A stretch of 6,328 nt of DNA from an uncultured Bacillota bacterium (lineage in GTDB: Bacteria > Bacillota > JAAYKD01), in NCBI GenBank assembly GCA_937897315.1, contig CALCNS010000243.1, positions 1-6,328 of the forward strand. Reading direction: 5' to 3'. This document shows positions 1 to 5,396 of this stretch, piece by piece (within the stretch, counting starts at the first letter, position 1; the number at the start of each line of letters is the position of its first letter). The notes beneath the pieces are model-generated. The model worked only from the letters and a program-made list of their open reading frames with translations. It was not told where the DNA came from and made no database searches. The translations under genes were made by a program, and so were the position numbers.

Positions 1-2
1 AG

Positions 3-626
3 GAAAATTTCACAGGACACGTTGATGTTCAAATCACAAGAAAAGATCTTATAGACGTCTTCTCAAAGTATATAAACACTGCAAAAAACGCGATATTTAC
101 TGATTATTATGAAAATTTGCTTGAAATTGAGACCGAGACCAAAGCATATATGAACACAAAAATCGAGCTTTGGAGAATTGAGTATAACCATGTATACAGA
201 GGTTTTTTTAGCCATTTAATTAACGACAATATTATTAGTCTTAGCAGAGGAGGCGGTTGGGGTTATATTCCAAACCAATCCAATGGCTTTTGGGGATTGT
301 GGTGGTTTTACCTAGGTAACGCTGAATTAAATGCGTGCGGGTTATTTGAAACACTTGTGGACGATGTATATTTACAAATTGAGGATAATTTAATAGCTGT
401 TAAAATGACTGGAGTTACCGAAAAAAGTAATGAAGTAAGGTGGAGCTTGTTCGATTATTTTAAAAGTAGAACACCAGAATTTCAAAAGAAGGTTTTCAAA
501 AATGGCAAACATATGACCATTGGCTATATTACTTATGATGAAAAGAATTATAAAGAAAAAATAAATCTGATGCAAGATATAATGGAATCAATTGCAAATG
601 GTGAATACAAATTCAAAGTCAACTGA
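3..626 (+). CDS. C-terminal part of a protein resembling the tail of PD-(D/E)XK nuclease-family proteins; 5' truncated by window edge
   Basis: The frame is open from the first complete codon at position 3 to the TGA ending at 626, giving 207 residues with no start codon that has a Shine-Dalgarno sequence, so the gene begins outside the window. An in-frame TTG at 117 is not a believable start because coding-like sequence continues upstream of it. Visible features are an aromatic, Gly-rich stretch (NGFWGLWWFYLGN), then a strand-like YLQIEDNLIAVKM, a helical segment, and a late FKNGKHMTIGYITY. From memory, bacterial proteins annotated as PD-(D/E)XK nuclease family (PDDEXK_4 type) often have a similar C-terminus, with an aromatic 'WW' strand and a 'GK.MT' motif near the end. 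The catalytic D/E-x-K core would lie upstream and cannot be seen, so nuclease activity is unverified. The gene is strongly AT-rich (13 of 60 G+C at 541-600), unlike the next three genes. It could equally be an unrelated hypothetical protein. Confidence 0.75.
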   Translation, partial: ENFTGHVDVQITRKDLIDVFSKYINTAKNAIFTDYYENLLEIETETKAYMNTKIELWRIEYNHVYRGFFSHLINDNIISLSRGGGWGYIPNQSNGFWGLWWFYLGNAELNACGLFETLVDDVYLQIEDNLIAVKMTGVTEKSNEVRWSLFDYFKSRTPEFQKKVFKNGKHMTIGYITYDEKNYKEKINLMQDIMESIANGEYKFKVN

Positions 627-693
627 TTATTATTTAGTTAAACCCACGCGGAATGTGTGAGAAGATCAAAAACATCTAAAGGAGGGTAAGATT

Positions 694-1254
694 ATGGACT
701 GGGACTCGGAAATTTTCAGTAAGGACCTTAACATTTTGCTCGAAAAAGCAGGGCTGCGCTCTATTGGCGGTATCTTTGAAAGGTTAGCTAATGCCGTGGA
801 AAAAGCTGCGTCAAATGAGCGCGGGGACTTTGATCCTGCAGAAGCATTAGGAGATTTGCTAGATGATCTCAATGATCCTTATAACGAAAGGGAAATTCGC
901 TTGCCTATTGTGGGCAAAGAATCCTCTCGCCGGAGAAGACCATACGGTCATGGTCATGATCCATACGATGCAGGGTATAATCTAATTCCTTGTGATACCG
1001 GTAGCTTGGGATGCACCAAGGTGTTAGTTGTAATCTGCAACAAAGACTCCAAGTTTGAAGAGTACCTCAGCAAGTGCTTTGAGCATGCGGTAATGATTTG
1101 CCCCAATTGCGAGAACATTGTGTTTATTACTTCCACTTGGAATTCCAGGGTGTATGCAAAATATAAAGCTTCCGTTAAAATGATTCGAGATAAGAAAATT
1201 CAAATGCTCTTCGTCTACCTAGGTTCTAGGGGGCTTCGCATTCTGCCGGAGTAA
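694..1254 (+). CDS. Unknown two-domain protein with a six-Cys C-terminal alpha/beta domain
   Basis: I do not recognise this 186-residue protein. The ATG is fixed by a near-perfect AAAGGAGGG at 678-686 with seven bases of spacing. Residues 1-62 look helical and acidic (ends GDLLDDLND). Residues 76-95 form a basic, Gly/His/Tyr-rich linker (SSRRRRPYGHGHDPYDAGY) that is probably disordered. Residues 98-186 alternate strands and helices (KVLVVICNKD, NIVFITSTWNS, IQMLFVYLGSRGL). Six Cys sit in the second domain at 100, 107, 115, 128, 136 and 139; the last two form CPNC, like half of a zinc ribbon, and C100-x6-C107 could be the partner pair. No signal peptide or membrane segment is seen. It leads a tight group with the next two genes, 65 bases apart, and shares their higher G+C. 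A metal-binding or redox role is only a guess from the cysteines. Confidence 0.85.
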   Translation: MDWDSEIFSKDLNILLEKAGLRSIGGIFERLANAVEKAASNERGDFDPAEALGDLLDDLNDPYNEREIRLPIVGKESSRRRRPYGHGHDPYDAGYNLIPCDTGSLGCTKVLVVICNKDSKFEEYLSKCFEHAVMICPNCENIVFITSTWNSRVYAKYKASVKMIRDKKIQMLFVYLGSRGLRILPE

Positions 1255-1319
1255 CACCCATCCTCACGAAACGGCTACACATTTAACCTAACCGTAACCA
1301 GTGGAGAGGACGATGAGGG

Positions 1320-1721
1320 ATGACCGAAACCTTGGAACAACAATTCTATGTGTTCAGCCTCAGCAGGCGTAATGATGATCTGGATGAGCTTTTAGATAAA
1401 GGATTTGAGGTCTCAGATATTACCCCGGTGCAGTCGAAAACAGGCGGTGCCATGTTCAGAAAAGCCCATGGCCTTTACACAAACGATGTCATCCTGCTTC
1501 TCAACAAAACCGGCCGCAAAACCAGATTCGTTCACGAAATAGTGATTCGTTGTGAAACCTCTTTAGAACTATTGGGAAAAGCTCTTGCCAAGAGAAAAGC
1601 AGATGGTTTCACTGTCGTCAAAACGATCCCCTTGAACGCGATCATCGACCCCGAAGCCAGTGCGGGCATAGGCAAAGGCACGTTTGGCTTTGCAGTGTTT
1701 TTCAGCAAAGTGTTGGATTAA
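1320..1721 (+). CDS. Small unknown protein, apparent tandem duplication of a DUF4177-like alpha/beta unit
   Basis: This 133-residue protein starts at ATG 1320, with GGAGAGGA at 1303-1310 (nine-base spacing). The ATG at 1313 is in another frame and soon stops. It seems to contain two copies of one unit: a helix, a G-F-x-V strand leading to I-x-P, then a hydrophobic strand. Copy one is DDLDELLDKGFEVSDITPV (19-37) followed by DVILLLNK (56-63). Copy two is LLGKALAKRKADGFTVVKTI (84-103) followed by FGFAVFFSK (122-130). The unit resembles the small DUF4177 fold (helix, 'GW.lv.v.p', 'vfvl.r'), but this is by eye. No catalytic motif, signal peptide or membrane segment is present. The gene lies between two other unknown genes of similar composition, so it probably works with them. 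In-frame sequence after the TAA stop encodes DKEFETLVESVFSK before a TGA at 1764-1766, which may be a lost C-terminal helix. Confidence 0.82.
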   Translation: MTETLEQQFYVFSLSRRNDDLDELLDKGFEVSDITPVQSKTGGAMFRKAHGLYTNDVILLLNKTGRKTRFVHEIVIRCETSLELLGKALAKRKADGFTVVKTIPLNAIIDPEASAGIGKGTFGFAVFFSKVLD

Positions 1722-1780
1722 GATAAAGAGTTTGAAACATTAGTGGAAAGCGTATTCAGCAAATGAGGGGAGTGAGCAAC

Positions 1781-2350
1781 ATGGTAGATTCCAGTGGAAA
1801 TGAAACACAAGAAGTTAGCACCTACCTGAAAGCAGACGAGATATGGCTTAAGTTATTGCCCTACAGCTTTGAACACGAACTTCTCAAGGAAACCAATACC
1901 TACCCCAATATTCCGGAACTGATGGACCAAGCGGAACAAGTGACTGGGAGAATACATTCTGAGTTATTTGCGTTATTTGGTGATCGCTTTCTTATGGACC
2001 CCGTATACTACATCATGGCATCTCTTGGTGCGAGTGCTTATGCCGGTATGGGGGCTGTGTATCATTGGCAGCAAAACAGGGAAGAGTTGTTTGCCAATGG
2101 GATTTACGAAACACTTGTTGCCGAACTAGGGCTCAACAGCATGGGTGTGCATGTCCTCAATGCCATTGGTATTGATTATAAGACTCCGGAATCGGATCAA
2201 TTTGAGGAGCACCTGAAGGTGTTAGAAACCTTAGCTATGTTCTCGCTGCTCTACAGTGAAGAAGGATACCGCGATAAGCAACTGGTGGAATGCCAGAAGG
2301 CGATGTTTAAATTTGGTATGGTGTTTGAGATGCAGAGGTTGGGGAGTTGA
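1781..2350 (+). CDS. Unknown all-helical protein, third gene of the GC-richer block
   Basis: This 189-residue protein is not recognised. Two in-frame ATGs exist, at 1763 and 1781. I choose 1781 because GAGGGGAG at 1765-1772 sits eight bases before it, whereas 1763 has no good ribosome site and would add only MRGVSN; 1763 remains possible through ATGA coupling. The sequence looks almost entirely alpha-helical: a Leu-rich helix at 20-36, an amphipathic helix around 46-68, a small-residue-rich segment MASLGASAYAGMGAVYHW (79-96), and helices at 100-131, 141-159 and 163-187. The 79-96 segment is mildly hydrophobic but contains Tyr, His and Trp, so I read it as a buried helix and not a membrane span. 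There is one Cys (171) and no obvious active site. It ends the three-gene block; the next gene is 116 bases away and different in composition. Confidence 0.83.
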   Translation: MVDSSGNETQEVSTYLKADEIWLKLLPYSFEHELLKETNTYPNIPELMDQAEQVTGRIHSELFALFGDRFLMDPVYYIMASLGASAYAGMGAVYHWQQNREELFANGIYETLVAELGLNSMGVHVLNAIGIDYKTPESDQFEEHLKVLETLAMFSLLYSEEGYRDKQLVECQKAMFKFGMVFEMQRLGS

Positions 2351-2406
2351 TGCTGGGCGTAGCTAAGCAGTTGGAGTCTTCGAGTGTTAGATTAATTTCT
2401 AACTAG
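2350..2406 (+). other. Short 18-codon ORF in TGATG overlap, possible remnant
   Basis: The stop codon of the preceding gene overlaps an ATG in the arrangement TGATG (2348-2352). That ATG opens a frame of only 18 codons, MLGVAKQLESSSVRLISN, ending at TAG 2404-2406. GGGGAG at 2341-2346 is very near the ATG. It could be the stub of a fourth operon gene whose body has been lost where the base composition changes, or a chance ORF. A weak six-base-pair hairpin (GTTAGA/TCTAAC, 2386-2403) with no T-tract overlaps its end. Confidence 0.15.
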
Positions 2407-2466
2407 ATTTATTTGTATTAGGTTTTAACCGGGCAGATATCATAAACTTAACAAAGGAGATATAAC

Positions 2467-3351
2467 ATGACCAATCGTCAAAGTCGGCATATACTTAGAC
2501 AAGCTGTTGAAGTTATAGCATGGATCACAATCGCTTTATTATCTTATTTCGTCTTGTCAAATGTATTTATGTCACCGGACTTCCATAAAGCGACCATTGA
2601 TTCGTTAGAGGAAAAAGAGAAAGCCGTAATGGCATTAGCGGCATCATCCGCTGCGACCTCAACGTTAATTTCGTTGATTCCCGACGATATAGGGACACCT
2701 ATTGCGAACCAAATTGCAGCGTTAACTCCAAAATTCATTATTATATTGGGCGCAATTGTACTTCAAAAGGTTTTAGTAGGAGTTGTCGGTTACATATCAT
2801 TTAGTATCATTATCCCCTTTGCTTGTATGCTGGGAATCGCGTATAGCTTCATTAGGGAAAAAATTTTGAGGGATACAGCGATAAAACTAGTGATACTTGG
2901 TCTTGTTATATTAGCCATAATACCGGCTGGTGTTCGGGTAAGTGATTTGTTATATGAGACTAGCCAAGCGTCTATAAACGAAGCAATTGTAGCTGCGGAG
3001 CAAAATGAAAAAGATATAGAAGAAAAGAAACAAGAAATTATTGAAGAGGATCGAAACTGGATAGAGAAAATCGAGTATTACCTGTTCAATGTTACTTCTG
3101 GAATCGGAAGAATGATCTCTCAGATTCTTAAATTGGCAGAAAACACGCTTTTGGCGCTCATTGAAGCAGTTGCGATTATGGTCATAACAACTTGCGTTAT
3201 CCCAATCATAGTAGTTCTAGTTTTCTTTTGGATTGTTAATCTCTTATTTGGGTTCGATATGGGTAAAATTATTAAGAATTCGTCTTTTGCAAGAACCCAT
3301 GATAATATGAACCTTCTTGACGAAGAAATTGAAAAGGGTATTGAACAGTAG
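2467..3351 (+). CDS. Multi-pass membrane protein with a charged coiled-coil-like insert, function unknown
   Basis: A 294-residue integral membrane protein, starting at ATG 2467 behind AAAGGAGA (2453-2460) with six bases of spacing. Hydrophobic segments lie near residues 13-35, 90-108, 109-128, 138-157 and 228-262; the last is long enough for one tilted span or a re-entrant pair and ends FFWIVNLLFGFDM. Residues 44-60 are a charged-to-Ala/Ser-rich helix, followed by LIPDDIGTPIANQIAAL (70-86). I vaguely recall similar 'ATPIA..IA.L' sequences in unannotated membrane proteins of other phyla, but know no function. Residues 168-203 are very Glu/Lys rich (EQNEKDIEEKKQEIIEEDRN) and look like an exposed helical coiled coil between spans. 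No transporter signature, Walker motif or conserved charged intramembrane residue was seen. It is flanked by spacers of 116 and 257 bases, so it is probably its own transcription unit. Confidence 0.87.
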   Translation: MTNRQSRHILRQAVEVIAWITIALLSYFVLSNVFMSPDFHKATIDSLEEKEKAVMALAASSAATSTLISLIPDDIGTPIANQIAALTPKFIIILGAIVLQKVLVGVVGYISFSIIIPFACMLGIAYSFIREKILRDTAIKLVILGLVILAIIPAGVRVSDLLYETSQASINEAIVAAEQNEKDIEEKKQEIIEEDRNWIEKIEYYLFNVTSGIGRMISQILKLAENTLLALIEAVAIMVITTCVIPIIVVLVFFWIVNLLFGFDMGKIIKNSSFARTHDNMNLLDEEIEKGIEQ

Positions 3352-3359
3352 TTTATAAA

Positions 3360-3391
3360 AGAGTAATCCCCATAGTTAAAAGCATTACTCT
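3360..3391. repeat. Inverted repeat after the membrane-protein gene, possible weak terminator
   Basis: Perfect eight-base arms AGAGTAAT (3360-3367) and ATTACTCT (3384-3391) are separated by 16 bases, beginning eight bases after the stop codon. There is no T-tract on the + strand, so it is a poor intrinsic terminator for the gene before it. On the - strand the hairpin would be followed by TTTTATAAAC. It could protect a 3' end or bind a protein. Confidence 0.4.
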
Positions 3392-3428
3392 AACCCGATT
3401 TCTAAGGAGTGACCGTTTTATACAAATC

Positions 3429-3491
3429 CAACAACTCAAAAACGAGTACAGGTCCTAGTAATAAGCCCTACAATTTATACATCGATTGTTT
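3429..3491. repeat. Shared-word block A (partner at 5291-5342)
   Basis: CAACAACTCAAAAACG (3429-3444), GTAATAAGC (3458-3466) and TCGATTGTTT (3482-3491) all recur in the spacer on the other side of the metallopeptidase gene. There GTAATAAGC comes first and overlaps the CAACAACTC word, so the order differs. Confidence 0.45.
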
Positions 3492-3498
3492 CTAAAAC

Positions 3499-3523
3499 CT
3501 TCATGTTTTACTCAAGCATGAAG
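3499..3523. repeat. Hairpin CTTCATG/CATGAAG in the spacer
   Basis: Perfect seven-base arms at 3499-3505 and 3517-3523 flank an 11-base loop. It lies about 85 bases before the metallopeptidase start and upstream of the proposed -10, so it is more likely a DNA-level or upstream-RNA element than part of the leader. Confidence 0.4.
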
Positions 3524-3527
3524 AGAA

Positions 3528-3542
3528 AAGCAATTGTTGCTT
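3528..3542. promoter_or_regulatory. Operator-like palindrome AAGCAA-TTG-TTGCTT
   Basis: Perfect six-base arms surround a three-base centre. The palindrome covers the -35 region of the promoter proposed for the metallopeptidase gene, a position typical of a repressor site. Its regulator is not identified. Confidence 0.3.
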
Positions 3543-3562
3543 AAGCTGTAATTCTATATACT
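3534..3562 (+). promoter_or_regulatory. Possible promoter for the metallopeptidase gene
   Basis: TTGTTG (3534-3539), 17 bases, then TATACT (3557-3562, five of six to consensus). The -35 matches consensus at only three of six bases. Transcription would begin near 3569, leaving a leader of about 40 bases that holds the AGGAGGG ribosome site (3597-3603). Confidence 0.28.
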
Positions 3563-3608
3563 GAAGTTTACATTCACTGTTATGTGACCTATTTGTAGGA
3601 GGGATAAA

Positions 3609-4964
3609 ATGAACAAAGAATCTGTTTGTTCTGCATTCGTTATGAATTTCAATGATCAGTATGATCATGTGGCTGAATTAGTTCTAGAAGACTTAAGTAA
3701 AGTTATACCTTATCTTGAAAAGATGACGGGACTACGATATTACCCAGTACCAACACTTTTGGTTGATCGAGACTCGAGATTTGGGGAACGTGAATATCTA
3801 AAACTCGATATGGATTGGGAGATACTTGTTCAAAATATGGAAAACCTTTTTGACTTCTGTAGGGGGGTGGAATTAACATTTCATGTTCAAGGTTTCTATG
3901 AAAAGGGAAATGGCAGAATTGATTTCCGTGAACACCTTGGAGAATCAGACTATATTCATTTTACTTCGTTGGACACAGAGAAACGGCAGAAGTTGAGATG
4001 GATTTCGGAATGCATGCCGTGTCGATTTTTGGAACTTGCTCGAAAGCTTCCAGAAAAGAGTGTTCTGGGTGACATGGAGCGGGAATTTAGGCTATATTGT
4101 AACAATGCGGAAGAAATAACGAAAATTCTAAAAAACATGGTGAAACAAGGAGAAATTGATATCGAAAGAGATACTTATAATGACTATAATAGATACTCAC
4201 GTGGAAGTTATAATCATTGGCAACCATATTTTACTTCTTCTGAAACAAAAAAATTAGAAGAACTGTTAGATAGAAGTTGGGGCAATCCCCTTCTCGCAGA
4301 TGTTGTTCAACTTTATGAATCAACACAAAGAATACTTAAGAACCTTTTTTCGTTATTGCTTTCTTCTTTCACCTTTGTGACTTCAATTGATTTACTTGGT
4401 TGCTATATTCATCCTTTGCAAAGAGAGACCTTATTTCAGCGCTATGGGTCAAAGGGCTATCCGGAAAATATTTGGATTCAAGGAAGCGGGATTGTAGTAA
4501 TTGCTGTTGACGAAATACGTGATGAGGCAAAAAGGTATGTAGAGCAAAACTATGTAAAGAATCAATTTATCAGTGATCAATATAATGTTTTATTAGAAGA
4601 AACGGTTAGAAAACTCACACTTGGGACTTTGATTCATGAACATACACATGCAATTGTAGATGCTGGATTAAACGAACAATATGAAGTAAGAACCAACAAA
4701 TTCTCCTCAAAAGGGAAAAAATATAAACGTGTAAGCGAAGCGCTTGCCGAATGGTCTGAGCTCAATTTTTTCCGAGAAGATTCAGAAATGTTTGAGCTTG
4801 TATTTAACCACATCAAAGCATTGCCAAAGACAACATGGCCATATCATTGGGCAGTGAATATTGAGTCAGCAGGTTTAACTTCTCGAGAGAAATTCCGAGC
4901 AGTAGTTCGCCATTTTCGGATTGACACCGATAAGGCTTATAGTTTGATAAGTAGGCTCGATTAA
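3609..4964 (+). CDS. Putative zincin-type zinc metallopeptidase (HEHTH plus downstream Glu), cytosolic
   Basis: A 451-residue protein starting at ATG 3609 behind AGGAGGG (3597-3603). Residues 343-347 read H-E-H-T-H within LGTLIHEHTHAIVDAG, a match to the zincin HEXXH motif: H343 and H347 would bind zinc and E344 would be the catalytic base. Thirty residues later comes VSEALAEWSELNFF; E377, or less likely E381, fits the third ligand of gluzincins, which often lies in an 'E.LA.W.E' helix. The C-terminus (WPYHWAVNIE, 410-419) may complete the active-site fold. Residues 1-330 resemble no domain I know: a helical start, a charged middle region, a Tyr/Asn/Ser-rich stretch (about 189-207, DYNRYSRGSY) and an aromatic, Phe-rich stretch near 246-256. 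There is no signal peptide and no clear membrane span, so it probably acts in the cytosol. It stands alone between two structured spacers and ends before a strong terminator. The substrate is unknown. Confidence 0.85.
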   Translation: MNKESVCSAFVMNFNDQYDHVAELVLEDLSKVIPYLEKMTGLRYYPVPTLLVDRDSRFGEREYLKLDMDWEILVQNMENLFDFCRGVELTFHVQGFYEKGNGRIDFREHLGESDYIHFTSLDTEKRQKLRWISECMPCRFLELARKLPEKSVLGDMEREFRLYCNNAEEITKILKNMVKQGEIDIERDTYNDYNRYSRGSYNHWQPYFTSSETKKLEELLDRSWGNPLLADVVQLYESTQRILKNLFSLLLSSFTFVTSIDLLGCYIHPLQRETLFQRYGSKGYPENIWIQGSGIVVIAVDEIRDEAKRYVEQNYVKNQFISDQYNVLLEETVRKLTLGTLIHEHTHAIVDAGLNEQYEVRTNKFSSKGKKYKRVSEALAEWSELNFFREDSEMFELVFNHIKALPKTTWPYHWAVNIESAGLTSREKFRAVVRHFRIDTDKAYSLISRLD

Positions 4965-5130
4965 CTTGACAGACTTCACAGAAGAAATTCTTTAAGCATA
5001 TTCGAAACCTATGGATATTTTTCTATTTGAAGAATCAAACACAAACAGAATACAGTAATAGAAGCATTGCTACTCACCCCAACTCCAAATTCAGTACACT
5101 CAGGTTGGCTTAACTTAATCCAAAAGCAGA

Positions 5131-5157
5131 AAATCCCTCCACTCGGAGGGGTTTTTT
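5131..5157 (+). terminator. Strong Rho-independent terminator
   Basis: CCCTCC (5135-5140), loop ACTC, GGAGGG (5145-5150), then a G and six T (5152-5157). A U-G pair and an A-U extension (AAA with TTT) lengthen the stem to about ten base pairs. This is the clearest regulatory element in the window. It ends the metallopeptidase transcript 167 bases after its stop codon and separates it from the following genes. Confidence 0.92.
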
Positions 5158-5167
5158 AAATTGTTCA

Positions 5168-5181
5168 AGAACGGGTATTCC
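5168..5181. promoter_or_regulatory. Weak LexA (SOS) box-like sequence
   Basis: AGAACGGGTATTCC matches the Bacillus LexA consensus CGAACRNRYGTTYC at 12 of 14 positions, but one mismatch is in the important GTTC half (ATTC here). No recognisable promoter overlaps it and the next gene starts about 270 bases away, so it may be chance. Confidence 0.15.
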
Positions 5182-5290
5182 CGGTTAGCTGTTCATACAC
5201 GAACAAAAATTGTGTGTGGTAAACTAGAAATCAAGCAGTTTGAAATGATTTGTGTGGAATTATGACCAGTGTTGACAAAAAAGGAGACAA

Positions 5291-5342
5291 GTAATAAGCA
5301 ACAACTCAAAAAAACGGTTACTTTTTCGGTGGTCGATTGTTT
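5291..5342. repeat. Shared-word block B (partner at 3429-3491)
   Basis: GTAATAAGC (5291-5299), CAACAACTCAAAAAAACG (5299-5316) and TCGATTGTTT (5333-5342) match words in the spacer upstream of the metallopeptidase gene, in the same orientation. Here the last word runs on into the right arm of the inverted repeat at 5301-5350, which block A lacks. Confidence 0.45.
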
Positions 5343-5350
5343 TGAGTTGT
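5301..5350. repeat. Eleven-base-pair inverted repeat ACAACTCAAAA / TTTTGAGTTGT
   Basis: The arms ACAACTCAAAA (counting from the A at 5301, with one offset A) and TTTTGAGTTGT (5340-5350) are reverse complements, separated by about 28 bases. No T-tract follows, so it is not a standard terminator. The left arm is part of a word also found upstream of the metallopeptidase gene. It could fold in RNA if transcribed from upstream, or act as a DNA-level site such as a recombination end or repressor-binding site. Confidence 0.5.
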
Positions 5351-5376
5351 CTTGAATGAATCCCGCTTCATATAAA
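5347..5376 (+). promoter_or_regulatory. Possible promoter for the Phd/HARE-HTH-like gene
   Basis: TTGTCT (5347-5352, four of six), 18 bases, then TATAAA (5371-5376, five of six). Transcription would start near 5383, at the edge of the palindrome at 5385-5396, giving a leader of about 65 bases. An alternative, TTGATA (5401-5406) with TACTCT (5424-5429), is well spaced but would start transcription inside the ribosome site. Confidence 0.35.
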
Positions 5377-5384
5377 AATAAATT

Positions 5385-5396
5385 TTATACGTATAA
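5385..5396. promoter_or_regulatory. Operator-like palindrome TTATACGTATAA
   Basis: A perfect 12-base palindrome just downstream of the proposed -10. TTTATACG is repeated 23 bases further on (5384-5391 and 5407-5414), about two helical turns apart, as expected for paired operator sites. Phd/YefM antitoxins repress their own promoters at short palindromes, so the downstream gene product is the natural candidate to bind here. That link is inference. Confidence 0.4.

Larger units (their letters stand above)
3352..3608. other. 257-base structured spacer upstream of the metallopeptidase gene
   Basis: No gene is credible here. The spacer contains an eight-base-pair inverted repeat (3360-3391), two further hairpins (3499-3523 and 3528-3542), a possible promoter (3534-3562), and two TTTATAC copies (3417-3423 and 3474-3480). 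The words CAACAACTCAAAAA (3429-3442), GTAATAAGC (3458-3466) and TCGATTGTTT (3482-3491) recur in the spacer beyond the downstream gene. An orphan AAGGAG at 3404-3409 precedes no useful start. Confidence 0.7.

Noticed and set aside
390..575. Minus-strand ORFs of about 60-70 codons across the window (for example 390-575, 666-872, 954-1136, 2544-2738, 3956-4138, 4634-4816, 5455-5640)
   Set aside because: Each lies opposite a better supported + strand gene and has no independent support; they are antisense shadows.
117..626. TTG start at 117 for the first gene
   Set aside because: The frame is open with coding-like sequence back to the window edge and the TTG has no ribosome site; the gene is simply truncated.
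1763..1780. ATG 1763 as start of the third block gene
   Set aside because: No good ribosome site precedes it and GAGGGGAG is well placed for ATG 1781; kept only as an alternative.
2413..2443. Promoter TTGTAT...TATCAT before the membrane-protein gene
   Set aside because: Spacing is 19 bases and both boxes are weak, so I did not list it.
3409..3498. GTG-initiated ORF of about 29 codons in the spacer before the metallopeptidase gene
   Set aside because: The AAGGAG overlaps the GTG itself and the peptide shows no coding character.
3352..3608. Retron-like or CRISPR-like array, suggested by several hairpins
   Set aside because: No reverse transcriptase or cas gene is nearby and there are no regularly spaced identical repeats.
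5160..5260. tRNA or riboswitch in the spacer after the terminator
   Set aside because: There is no cloverleaf, no T-arm GGTTCRA word and no recognisable aptamer core; only short inverted repeats.
5262..5294. Ten-codon ATG ORF containing the TTGACA
   Set aside because: Too short and no ribosome site.
5272..5300. Promoter built on the consensus TTGACA at 5272-5277
   Set aside because: The best -10-like word, TAATAA at 5292-5297, leaves only 14 bases of spacing; no acceptable -10 lies at 16-18 bases.
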